From contig ML679960.1 in assembly GCA_007922225.1 (NCBI GenBank), positions 8,038,844 to 8,102,843 on the forward strand: 64,000 nucleotides of DNA, in the 5' to 3' direction. Source of the stretch: Emydura subglobosa. Lineage: Eukaryota > Chordata > Testudines > Chelidae. The notes beneath the pieces are model-generated. The model ran no database searches and was not told where the DNA came from. It saw only the letters and a list, made by a program, of their open reading frames with translations. Made by a program: the position numbers and the translations under genes. Below, piece after piece: positions 37,995-49,300 of this stretch. Positions within the stretch are counted from its first letter, which is position 1. The number at the start of each line of letters is the position of its first letter.

Positions 37995-38096
37995 CTTTAG
38001 TGGATGAGTGGCTGGTTTTTCCTTATATAAATGATGCCCTTTAGACAAAATCCCTTCCACATCCGGCTGTTTAGCTTGAACTGCTGCTTCAGTTTC
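37995..38096 (-). CDS. DMD: Dystrophin exon 49 (human numbering), internal coding exon
   Basis: This internal exon encodes 34 residues of dystrophin, the rod protein linking cortical actin to the dystroglycan complex under the muscle membrane. The minus strand reads ETEAAVQAKQPDVEG, then ILSKGHHLYKEKPATHPLK, which matches human exon 49 (ETEIAVQAKQPDVEE...) at most positions. The segment lies in spectrin-like repeat 19, just before hinge 3. Splice sites set the limits: a pyrimidine-rich tract ending in CAG lies just above 38096, and the donor AAG|GTAATG reads into positions below 37995. Length is exactly 102 bp, as in human, and phase is 0 at both ends. The open frame extends past both splice sites, but those codons are intronic. 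Differences from human (A for I, G for E, HH for QH, H for Q, L for V) are what a distant vertebrate would show. Confidence 0.97.
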
Positions 38097-38869
38097 CTGG
38101 GGAGAAAAATAGTGTACATTAGCTTTACTTTCAGGAATAAAACCACAAAAGTCTTCAAGCTCCATGGGAAGCTGCAACACCCCAGTAGATTAGTTTTTGT
38201 TTGGGGGTGGCGTTGGGAAATGCAGCAGCAAGGACAAAGAGGGTCACTGAAAAATAAAACAGGGATACAATAGAATAAAAGTAGTAAAATAAATAGAGAT
38301 ACGTCCCTTCATCCATGAAGGTCTCAATAAGATAGAATTACAGAAACCAGCACAAATTCACACTAGAAAGAACAGGCATTTGAAATCTAATTTGAACAAC
38401 TCTGCTTTGTTGCCCTATTTTACATATTTTTAAAAAGTTGATATTTGAAGTTAGTGCAGTAGAGGACATCTTGTTCAGGTGGTGGTGGACATCTTATGCC
38501 TGCGATCAAATCAAATGTTGTTGGGTAACTAAGACAACACTACTAATACTTTATAATGAAACTTTCAGCTTGATGAGTCCAAAACAATATTACAGGCCAC
38601 AGCACAGTAACTACTAAAACCATGCTAAGACATTTATTGTTATGGAGAAGGAATTAGCAATACCATTTCCTCTTGCAATTTAAAAAAAAATCTTCTTGAA
38701 AATTGCCATCCAAGTGTTGAATACATCCAACCCCAGAGATACTTACGCCCCCAGACTGGTACTGTACAACAGCTCATTACAAACGCATGCAACAGGGGGA
38801 ATATTGCATATAGCTAATTAAAAAGAAAAAGCACCTGCACTAAAAAGGGGGAAGAAGGGAATACATCAT

Positions 38870-39385
38870 GCATCCTGTTTGGTGAGGCCACATTTGGAGT
38901 ATTGTGTCCAGTTTTGGGCCCCCCACCACAAAAAGGATGTGGTGAAGTTGGAGAGAGTCCAGCGGAGGGCAACAAAAATGATTAGGGGGCTGGAGCACAA
39001 GACTTATGAGGAGGGGCTGAGGGAACAAGGCTTGTTTAGTCTGCAGAAGAGAAGAATGAGGGGGGATTTGATAGCAGCCTTTAACTACCTGAAAGGGGGT
39101 TCCAGGGAGGATGGAGCTAGGCTGTTCTCAGTGATGGCAGATGACTGAACAAGGAGCAACGGTCTCAAATTGCAGTGGGCGAGATCTAGGTTGGACATTA
39201 GGAAGAAGTTTTTCACTAGGAGGGTGGGTTACCGAGAGAGGTGGTGGAATCTCCATCTTTAGAGGTTTTTAAGATGTGGCTTGACAAACCCTCGCTGGGA
39301 TTATTTAGCTGAGGTTAGTCCTGCTTTGAGCAGGGAGTTGGACTAGATGACCTCCTCAGGTTCCTTCCAACTCTATGATTCTATG
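38870..39385 (+). pseudogene. CR1 LINE fragment A, 3' end
   Basis: The + strand frame reads [20 protein letters not shown], then [13 protein letters not shown], the conserved C-terminal end of CR1 ORF2 after the reverse transcriptase core. A CR1 3' untranslated region follows, ending 'cttccaactctatgattctatg', the diagnostic CR1 terminus. It is 5'-truncated, as most CR1 copies are. The frame stops at 39148, so it is not functional. It is antisense to DMD. Confidence 0.92.
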
Positions 39386-40002
39386 TTTTGAGGGATGTGT
39401 TTTTCCTTTTTTTAAAATTGATTTTAAAAGGATAATAAATGTAACACAACACTGTAATATTATCTGAGGAATCTTAATGAGTTCTTAATTTTTTCTCCAT
39501 TTTGTAGTTTCATCTGAATCTTGCAGATTTTCCAACGAGTTAATTCCTGCACACAATCCCATTGGCTGTCCACTGACTCTCCAGCTTTATTTTCTACCCT
39601 CAATCTTAGTCACCATTAGTTTGACAGCAGACAAAACTGTATTTCAAGATCTTCAGTCTAAGGGCTCAAACCACATAATTTCATTGACAAAAATCTGTGC
39701 TCTGCATTTCACTTGTTTCAAATCAATGTCATTCTAAACTACAAAAAAAGGACCATTTCACTCCTCAGTTTTCAACTGTCAGTAGAAAAGTAGTCCACAA
39801 TGCTTGTCTGAAATTATACATGCAAAACATTTTGTATAGTACAGTAAAATTATCCTTGGTGGATGTCCAAAAGTCCACTGCATTCTCTTACTTATATTTC
39901 CTTATGATGTTTATCAACTGAAAATAAAGAAGGTAAAAAACCTGTCAAGTTCCATGCAGGAACATTTTAAATTTGTTTGCATTCCTGTTACACATCTTCA
40001 TT

Positions 40003-40770
40003 CCAGATGAAGAATGGTCTGAAGTAAATACAATGAAATTCAATATGGACAAATGCAAAGTATTCCACTTAGGAAGGAACAATCAACGGCATACGTTCAA
40101 AATGAGAAATGACTGCTTAGGAAGGAGTACTGTGGAAAGGGATCTGAGGATTATAGTGGATCACAAGCTAAAGATGAGTCAACAGTGTAACACAGTTGAT
40201 ATATTAGCAAGAGTATTGTAAGCGAGACACAAGAAGTAATTCTTCCTCTCTACTCCAGGCTGATAAGGCCTCAACTGGAGTATCGTGTTAAGTTCCGGGC
40301 ACCACATTTCAGGAAAGATGTGGACAAATTGGAGAAAGTCCGGAGGAGAGTAACAGAAATGATTAAAGGTCTAGAAAACATAATCTCTGATGAAAGACAC
40401 TGAAATATTGTGTTTGTTTAGTCTGGAGAAGAGAAGACTAACAGTTTTCAAGCACATAAAAAGGTTGTTACAAGGAGGAGAAAAAAATTTCTCTTTAACC
40501 TCTGAGGATAGGAGAAGCAACAATGGGCTTAAATTTCAGCAAGTGAGGTTTAGGTTGAACATTAGGAAAAAATTCCTAACTGTCAGGGTAGTTAAGCACT
40601 GGAACAAATTGCATAGAGAGGTTGTGGAATCTCTCAGTGGAAGTTTCTAAGAACAGGCTAGATGAACACCTGTCAAGAATGGCCTAGTTATTACATTGTC
40701 CTGCCATAAGTGCAAGGAACTGGATTAGATGACCTATTGAGGTCCCATTCAGTTCTACAGTTCTATGATT
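40003..40770 (+). pseudogene. CR1 LINE fragment B, 3' portion
   Basis: Coding debris begins near EWSEVNTMKFNMDKCKVFHL (40030s), followed by LGRSTVERDLRIIVDHKLKM. It continues through the region homologous to fragment A ('ctggagtatcgtgtt') into a CR1 3' end at 'agttctatgatt'. Several frameshifts separate the pieces. It is 5'-truncated and antisense to DMD. It overlaps in content with fragments A and C but is a distinct, diverged copy. Confidence 0.9.
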
Positions 40771-41544
40771 CAATAAAGAGTCTTACTCTTGATCACTATT
40801 ATTACTGTTGATTTACTTTTGCCTTCTGCCATTGTTCCTTCTCTTATTTCCTTCATCTTTAGTTCAAGTTCTCCATCAGAGTTAGCTTGCCATTCCTTTT
40901 TTGCCACAATATTTCTCTAACCTTGTATTTCCATTCCACAGGGAAATGAGGAACAAAGGACATGTACCATAAGGAGAGCCATGTCTTCATGTTATATTTA
41001 AAAAATTATAGATTTATTGTACATTTTAATGAATTATGAAACTATATTTAAAGTAAATGATTCATCGCTAATATTTTGTCTGCCACATATTCTTTTGACT
41101 TATCTTTACTGTTTTATATGCTTTATAAAGTTAATTTGTGAGTGTATATGAATATCATGAATATTGAATATCAAATGATATTCTGCACCACCAGCAGAAA
41201 GTAGAGATTATACTTCACTATGGAGATCTGAGACTAAGTTAGGTCTCTATCTCTTAGAACAGACAAAAAACTAGCGGAACTGGAGGATGGAGTAACCCTG
41301 TGAAATAACAAGACCATTGGAATTATTTTGTGTACTCCACCATCACCCCTACCAGCATTCTCTAGACAAAATAAAATGAGCCAGATCTTTCATAGCCTCA
41401 TCAAAACACTAACCTGAATTAATATGAGAAATGTATAAGGCGAATTAATACTATGGACCATATTCTACTAGAGAGTTTCTCACTGACGTCTATACAAGCA
41501 GTCCCATAGAAATTGATAGGACTACTAATGAAATGAATTATTAT

Positions 41545-42460
41545 TTAAGGTGGATACGGGTGACTGCCCCACACCTTTAAGTGGGGGGTGGAAGGAGGAA
41601 ATTTGGCTGGCTGGCTGAATGAAGGGAACAGTGCTTTATGGCTGTGGGGCAGGAGAGAGGTCAAATTGCTGCAAAAAGAGAGAAAGGAGCAGCATGGAGA
41701 CGCTGACCCATCCCCTGGGAACCAGAAGGGTAGAATAGTTTAAAAGGGGCATCCCCATGAAGAGAAGCCCCCTTTTACATGGAGCAGGCTGAGGCAGCAC
41801 CTACCTTCCCCTTCCCCTTTAGGTGGTGAAATACCAGGTTTGGTCAAAACCTGCTGTGGGCATTGCACTAGCAACTCTCCTTTTAAGGAATGTTTCCATT
41901 ACCACCAGTTTGTCCTAGGTGGAGCTGAGGTTTTTTCGCCTTCCCCACAGTGGATTCAGTGAGGGCTTTGTAATATGGCAGAAACGGTGCTAGGGTATTA
42001 TGTCACAACTCATTATATAAATTTTGGGGCAGATGTCCAGGACAGGTACTCCATAGGGAAGGTATACAGTGACTGGACAAATGGCTTGGTAAAGGACTTA
42101 AAAAGGAGGTATTGATTAAAGGAATGGAATGGAGGTGTCAGGGGGAGGGGTAGGCTCCTATGAATGATACAGCAGGGAGCCAACCCCCCTTTCTTCTAGC
42201 CCACCTTAATCCTCCTGCGAGGAGGGATGGATGATAAGGTACCAGCAATGGGTTAGATGGGAGACCTGGATGGAAAAAGAAGGGGGGACTGGTGGAAGTT
42301 CCCCGGGTAGTTATTGAATGAACATAAGGTTATCTGCACTGTACTCTTTTACCTGCCGGGTAGTCCCAGAACATCTAATAATAAAGTTGATATGGTTTTA
42401 ATCAGGCCACAAGTGTCTCCTATCCTTTCAGTATAGCTGGACAATGATAGAGTTGGACCA
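41545..42460 (+). mobile_element. Putative retroelement fragment with AATAAA signal
   Basis: About 900 bases GC-richer than the surroundings, without a long frame. Near the right end an AATAAA signal (42380-42385) follows 'tacctgccgggtagtcc'. It resembles a turtle retrotransposon 3' or LTR region I cannot name. Ends are approximate. Confidence 0.4.
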
Positions 42461-43394
42461 TTTAGTAATACATATTTGCTATCTTGCGTTTTAATTTACA
42501 GTGTATACACATTAAATATGCCTTACATAGCTTATTTGAATTCAAAAAAGGAAAGTAAGTTCAACAATTGAACAATGGCATTCCAAATTCTGCAGCAAAA
42601 AAGGCTTCAATAGGCCTCAGCATAAAAAAACCACAAGTTGTAGCAACATATTCACACACCACATATATAATTTTTTAAAGAAAATATTTGTTATTGTCAT
42701 GTGTTGGTGAGTAACATGTTTTTACATTACATAAAAATTGGAAAGAAGATATTCAATCTTGCCCAACAGGGAATGTTTACAATTTTCCATAGCTGGGTAA
42801 GCAAAATATAACATACTTGGAAGATACATTACAAGTTTCCTTTGTTTTAACACTCTTTTGGAAGTATTTTCAGTGTATATTCTTAAATCAAATATCTCAA
42901 AATCAATTGTCTTGATCTAAATCTAAGTTCCATTGTTGAAATGTGGACTACATGCAGCATGATGCATAATTCCAGTTTTGTTTTCCATATGAATTCTTTT
43001 CCTGTCCACACTGTCAAAGAAAAAAGCCCTCAATGCAGCCCTCAGTGCTTTGTGCTTCTTTTTCTGATATTCAGAAGTTGCACACAGTCTTACAGTTGTG
43101 CTGACCCTGCAGTTTATTTTGTGATTTGCTATATAGTACAAACATCATAAGCCAAAAATGTCATATGAATTTTTTAAATGCCAAACGAAAACATTTTTTC
43201 AAACCCCCCAAAAACCAAAATTTGAAAATAGTTCATGAACTTCAAGAAGAGTTTTCCTTGAATTATTCCTTGCTTGAAAGAAATAAACCTTTGATAGCTT
43301 CTGTCTGTCAATGAACACGTTTTCAAGCATGGTATTGTGTAGCATTAGTTCAGATCAGTCTGACAGGTAGTATTAAATTAATGTAAGTAGACAG

Positions 43395-44060
43395 TGTGCT
43401 GGGGTGCGCCTGTTCCTCCCTGTGGATCCTGCGCTTCACCGGCTATGCCAGTGGTGCGGCTGGGAGGGGAGGGGAGGGGAGTGAAGGGGGGGGACCCAGT
43501 CCCGCCCTCTGCCCCGGGCCCCTGACCCAGGGACCCTATGAGGAGTGGTCTCACCCTGCTTAGTCCCTGAGACCGACTACCTTCCCTGGGTCGCCTGTCC
43601 GTGGCCCCCCGGCTTGTAGCCTGTTCCCTGGTACTGACGTGAAGGGTTGTTCAGCCTTCCCCGGCTGGAGCCTCTCCATCTCAGTGTGATAGCAGCAGCG
43701 GATGATAGTCCCAAGCCCTGCGGCTATAGCTATAGCTGCAGCAGGGCAGGGCAGGGCAGGGCAGCTCCTCTCCTCTCTGCTCCGTTCCGTTCCGCTCCGC
43801 TTTGCTCTGCGTTGCTTTTGGTTTGCTCTGCTTTCTCTCCTCTGGCTGTTAACTCCTTTTCAGCCCTCTTGGCCTGCCTGAAGTGGAGGCTTTTAACAGC
43901 TGGGGCAGCTTCTTTGATAGGCTCCAGGTGGCCTAATTGGCCCAATTGTCTTGAATTAGCCCCAGCTGGGTTACCCAGGGAAGAGGGCTTTATGGTGCCT
44001 GGGGCTAATATACATGCCTTCCAGCACTCTTTCATAGCCGTGCGGTCTGGCCCTGTCACA
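43395..44060 (+). mobile_element. Probable solo LTR, 666 bp, with 4-bp target duplication
   Basis: A sharply GC-rich block begins TGTGCTGGGG and ends CCCTGTCACA (TG...CA). It is flanked by ACAG on both sides (43391-43394 and 44061-44064), consistent with LTR-retroelement insertion. It contains short tandem repeats (ggggaggggagggg, and gcagg units at 43741-43764) and a run of gctcc/gttcc pentamers. Open frames of 159 codons (+) and 122 codons (-) cross it but read through low-complexity repeats with no domain, so I do not call them genes. No internal retroviral coding region is present. Orientation is not certain. Confidence 0.6.
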
Positions 44061-45639
44061 ACAGTCTTAAACGTGTATTCAGGATTCTGTTCTATCATTC
44101 AGTACCCCAAGGAGAAGAAAAAGTAGCAACTCTGACCTAGATGCCACTAGTCAATTCACAGCAAAGTGAAGATAGCAGTTATCATCTTGCCTGTATATTA
44201 TTCAAACCCATAATTTTAACTAAGATCTGAGCTAGGGCCAAGTGCTGCCCTTGGGTATATACTCCAGGCTTAATGGGAGCTGTCCATGCTCCCTTCCAAG
44301 GTCAGAACTGGGCATTTAAAGGATGGCAAAGCCATACTTTTTGATAATGCTGTTGCAAATACATATATTATATGTAATCCTGAAAGTTCTACTTTGAGTT
44401 TAGTGACAGGCATGCTATGGGTCAGGTGCAGTGCTTTCCAGTTCAATCAACACAAAATAGTTCACCTTCTAAAATCTGGAGGATTCCACTGGAATTTCAC
44501 ATTAGGGAAACTTGTGTACTGCCTTTTAAAGGAAACGGTAACCCTATTGCTGGTCTAGCTGGAGGATTAAATCTATCAAACAGACATGTCAGGTTAAAAA
44601 ATGTGAGGTTACTATAAATCCTACTCTCTCCCAAACATGTAAAAAACTACAGAATAAACATAGACTATGTCTATTCCATGGAATTCTAGCATTTCTAACA
44701 CTATGTCAGTTCAACCTGCTGATTGAATTAAGATGGTGGTAAAAGTTCCAGACTGAACTGTCTTTTGTCTATACTAGAGCAATGAAACTCAACCAGTGTT
44801 AACAAAAGTGGATTATATTTTTGGATTAAATTACCAGTGTAGAGAAGTCAGTATGGATATTTTCTACACATACACTTATGAGAGGCCAACCATGGCTAAA
44901 TTTATGTTTTAAAGGTGAAGTGCAAAGTTAAAATGAAAAGTGAGTTATGACTTTTAAAATAAGAAATAAAATTTTGAAAGCTAGTACTGCAGATTCTAGT
45001 CAGTCATTCTTTCAAAACAAAATTATAGTTGATGGCAGTTCAGACTTGTTTTAAAAAAGAGATCAGCTTTCTTCAAGGGGAAACAGCAGCTAAAAGATCT
45101 CGATTAGAAATTTTCACTACTTTAGTTGCTTGATATTTGATAAACAAACCTATCAAATTTAGGACTCTGGAGTAAATTGGAGGCCTTCATTTTCTAAAAA
45201 ACTTTGACAAGATTTTCAGACTTGGACCACAAAGTATATTTTGATCTGAAGACAGGATGCTTTATTTAATTAGATATGAAATAGTTTTGTTGTCTGTCAA
45301 ACATGCATAGCTAGGAAAAATATTGCTATTGTCATGGAGGTGGTTAAAAACTGTAGCTCACTGGTTATCACAACTTTATCTTTTTATTAACTATCTTTTG
45401 TAATCCCAAATTGTCCTGGCTTGTACATTTTTCATGTAAGAAATCAGATTTTATTCAATGACTGTACAGCACATTGCAAAACGGGGCTACTATAGTTCAA
45501 ATGATGAATCTAATAATATTAATTAATGAACTACTGGATGGAAGAATCTCAAATGTAGCGTGATGAGTGGGATTGCAGAAAGAGGATCAGGTTTTAGTAG
45601 CGATCTAGTGTGATGAGACATCTGGAGTTCAGTAATGCA

Positions 45640-45913
45640 GATACGTCTACACTGCAATTAGATACACGCAACTGGCCTGTGCCAGATGCTTTGGGCTCAG
45701 GCTGACGGGTGTTTAATTGTGTTGTAGATGTTCTGGCTCAGGCTGCAGCCCAAACTCTGGAACCTCCCACCCTGGAGGGTCCTAGAGCCCAGACACCAGC
45801 CCGAACCTGGACGTCTAGACTACAATTAAACAGTCATGCAACCCATGCTCCATGAACCCAAGTCAGCTGGCATGGGCCAGCTTTGGGTTTTTTAATTGCA
45901 GTGTAGACATATC
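45640..45913. mobile_element. 274-bp palindromic (foldback) MITE
   Basis: The left end GATACGTCTACACTGCAATTA and right end TAATTGCAGTGTAGACATATC are inverted copies. The pairing continues inward through 'ggcctgtgccag' against 'ctggcatgggccag'. A second nested inverted pair ('tttaattgtgttgtagatg' against 'gtctagactacaattaaaca') surrounds the centre, so most of the element can fold into one long hairpin. The GTCTACACT motif is shared with the MITEs at 30455 and 63456. No certain target-site duplication was identified. Confidence 0.8.
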
Positions 45914-46204
45914 ATAAGGGCCAGGCTATTATGGACAAACACAGGCCTCTCTCAGCATGTAAGACTGGCCTCTATGCATGTTCAATAAAGATACTCCGAT
46001 TGCATTACTGATTCCTAATGAAACATCATGAAGCAAAGCTCTTTTGGTAGTAAATAATTATTTATGCTAACGTTGTTGTATTTCCATTAGATCAGGCAGA
46101 AGGAGATCATTTTTAAGTGGAAAGAGACAAGACATAACATAGGCTGGACATTGCATCATGCTAATTATGGCTATCTGCCAGGTCGTTCTGTTCTACACAT
46201 TGGG

Positions 46205-46345
46205 GGGTTCCAGAGGGGTAGCCGTGTTAGTCTGTATACAGCAAAAACAATGAGAATCCTGTGGCACTTTAAAGACTAACAAATTTAATATTTGCAGGCA
46301 TAAGCTTTCGAGAGACTTCAGCTCTCTTCTTCAGATGCAGTAATA
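46205..46345 (-). mobile_element. Penelope-type tail fragment, common reptile repeat
   Basis: On the + strand it starts 'gggtagccgtgttagtctgt' and ends 'cttcttcagatgcag', a very common reptilian interspersed sequence. Read on the minus strand it has the layout of a Penelope-like element terminal region: a hammerhead-like core (46306-46334) followed by 'cttatgcctgc' and finally the 'agactaacacggctac' end. A shorter piece of the same end occurs at about 61715-61760. Family assignment is by recall. Confidence 0.55.
46306..46334 (-). ncRNA. Hammerhead-ribozyme-like core in Penelope-type tail (degenerate)
   Basis: The minus strand reads CTGAAGA, a small hairpin with GAGAG/CTCTC stem, then GAAA. 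This is the layout of the hammerhead core (CUGAUGA, stem II, GAAA) with one change, U to A, in the first conserved box. GCAT before it and ATGC after it could close an outer helix. Penelope-like elements are known to carry hammerhead motifs. The altered box makes present activity doubtful. Confidence 0.4.
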
Positions 46346-49300
46346 CAGAAAATAGGTAACACAGAGGGGGGAAAATCTAGCAGTTTTTAATTGAGGAAAG
46401 CACTAGTAAATGTGTGGAATAATTCCACTAACACCTCAGTGGAGCAGTGGAACTCAGTACAAGAATATCCTTAAAAATATGTGTATTTAACATCCATGTG
46501 GTATTTGAGTTAAGTATAAATACTTCAAGGATTTCTTAAGAAATTTCCACGTCAAATACCAAAATGATGGACCAATATAAAGAATTGCCACTTCATTCTG
46601 GTTTAGCTACCTCTGAGGCTAAAATGAGCTTAATCATTTTACAAATCAGGATTCTTTTCCTGTTGGATCTCACAACGGTTCAATGCAAGGATTTGGTGAA
46701 AACTGGGAAAAAGATACGATATTTAAGAACCGAAGGCAGCTTGGGCTAAACTATTTAATAATGATCCACTGCCAAATACATCAAAGAAATCTCAGAACCC
46801 GACAGAAGCTTCTTCTTTTTTTAAGTTTTGCATTAAGTGAAAGGTCCATGCTAAAGAGACTGTAAGGAAGATTAATTCCTTATATCTATCCATACTGCAT
46901 ATGTTGTGGAAACTGAATATGATGTGGGGAATTCCAGTATCTAGGGATTCTAAAATATGTTATAGACAGGACAGCCTGAATTACTTAAATGGATATCCCC
47001 CTAACCTCAAAACAATGCTTTAGAGCTAAGAATTTGAACATGGCCTTTGTTAGCCTATAAAATTAGTAACAATTAGCAGGATTTGCCAGCTTCATTGATA
47101 AGGGTGACCCTGAAACCTGAGGTTCTTAAAATTAATTCAGATGATAGCTACAACAGTGTATAAATAGATAACAGAGTCCACAAGAAGCAGGCTCAATTTT
47201 TGACAGAGAGAGTGATTTTTTAGATATAGGCAAAACGTGTGCACAGGGGATTTGTGGTGCAGTGGAAAAAAATAAGAGCTACCACGGAAATAAAATACAG
47301 AAGCAGCCAGGAAGTGAATTCTCATACCATTTATAAAATATCTTTGCTGGGAAATGCAATTTGGTCATAACTAAAATGATGCTGAAGATGACAGAACTAG
47401 TGGCTTCCAGGGGGTACTGAGTGCTGAAGGTTTTGAGCAGATGTTTACTTGTCTTCAGAAGAGGAGTGGAATAAACCACCAAAAGTTCAGTTCCCACTTT
47501 CTCCCTGGACAAAACAGTCAAAATCATGTTGTTTTATTCAGCTGAATTTAAAAGCATGTAATTTTTATTTAATACTGTCTGAGTCTCCGGGTTTCTTATT
47601 CATTTTTCTTTTGATATTTAATGTAATGTCCTTTTAATGTTCCCATTCATATACAAAGCTTCCTCCTCCTCCCAAACTTATTAATGGAATTAATTACCGT
47701 TAGACATTTATTGGCTGGAGAATGATGAATTTTGAAGGAAGGTAAAAGAAAGAGTTTAAAACTATATTACTGACCCTACAGTGCTTTGTTGATTTTTCTT
47801 GACATACTATTTTCAGGAAAGTGTTTCTTGAATAACATGTGTCTGCAAATAAATCACTCGAGAGAGCATTATGAAGATATGTTTCTGGAATTTGTCCCTC
47901 TATAAATTACTTTGTGTATGTATTTCTTGAAGAAATGGCAGATATTGCCAAGAGAATCAACACAATGAAATGTTATCAGCTGCATACATGTTCTTTAGTT
48001 TTTACTTAATTGGTAAGTTAAAGGGACACTCTTAGGTAACTTGGGCCCAAATTTTCACTTATAACACCTTCAGATTTATGGAGGATGACAAGGAATGTTC
48101 TTTGTATTTTACATAATTTTTCACATTGTTATTACTAGGAAGTTTTTTTATATTTATTTTTAAAAACTACCACTGCCACACAATTTAAAATAAACATTAA
48201 AATAAAATATTAAAATAAGCAAAAACAACACTGATTAAACAAATTCTTATTCCCGTTATGTCATCACAATGCTTGTATAGTAAAGAGGAAATAAAAGAAA
48301 TACAAAGCAAGCTGGACTACATGGAAGGGAAGAAAAGAATGAAAGACAGGAAACACACCTACTTAGGACTGTCATGAAAACAAGATGAAAATTAAAGAGA
48401 AGATGATATTTAATTTCAGGCTTATAAAAAGGAGTTACAAGCTATCAAGAATAAAATAAATAAAACTTATCTATAAAATCTATGTATAAATATAAAAATG
48501 ACAATATTCCCTTATAAATTATGTTAATGAAAACCTATGTTAAATAACTCTAAGGGTGTTCCCGAAACCCACAAATTGGTGGTTCTATGAACAGTCATTA
48601 CTTCTTTCAACTGTCTTACAGTACAACCACGTCCTTCCTTATGAGAAAGCCTGCATGTGACACGCTCCAGACCATCATAATAAGCCAAAGGGCCACTGTT
48701 AGTTGCGTGAAGGACTCATCCTTTATTTTCTTTACAGGATGAGAACACTACTTATGAATATTGAGGGGCCCTCATTGCCAGGGGGTGAGAGATGGTGACA
48801 AAATCCCAGATGGCTATTGCCCTAGTCATCTACAGCTTGTTTCTATATGGGGAACATGAAAGGTCTCTAACACTATGCTTGGTTTTGAGTTCAGAACTGG
48901 GTTCTCACTATGTGCCTACTACAATTGGAGAATCCAGCTACATATTTGCTTCCAAGGCCAAATATGTCATTAAAATTAAGGGCAGTTCTCTACAGAAAAT
49001 ATCATGAGTATTGCTTCCTATAGAGTCTTCCTCATTCCAAGAATTCATATACTGAGAAGTAAAAAGAAAGCTAATTATCCAAAAAGTTAACCAAGATGGG
49101 GAAGGCTTGTCACTAAACAGCAGCCAACTTTCAAGAGCATTGAAATGCATTGAACCCTTGACTTAAATGGTTCAGAAAAAGTTCTTATAGCCCTGATAAC
49201 CACATTTTTATTGCAGATTTTGACATTTCTTATATGTCAACTCTCCTATGCAAGACTAGTTTACCTTGCAAAAGTCATCTACTGTGTCCTGTTCCTTGAA

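Noticed and set aside
43647..44126. Open frames of 159 codons (+) and 122 codons (-), the longest of their strands
   Set aside because: They lie within a GC-rich repeat with LTR-like ends, read through gcagg and gttcc/gctcc repeats, overlap on opposite strands and show no domain.
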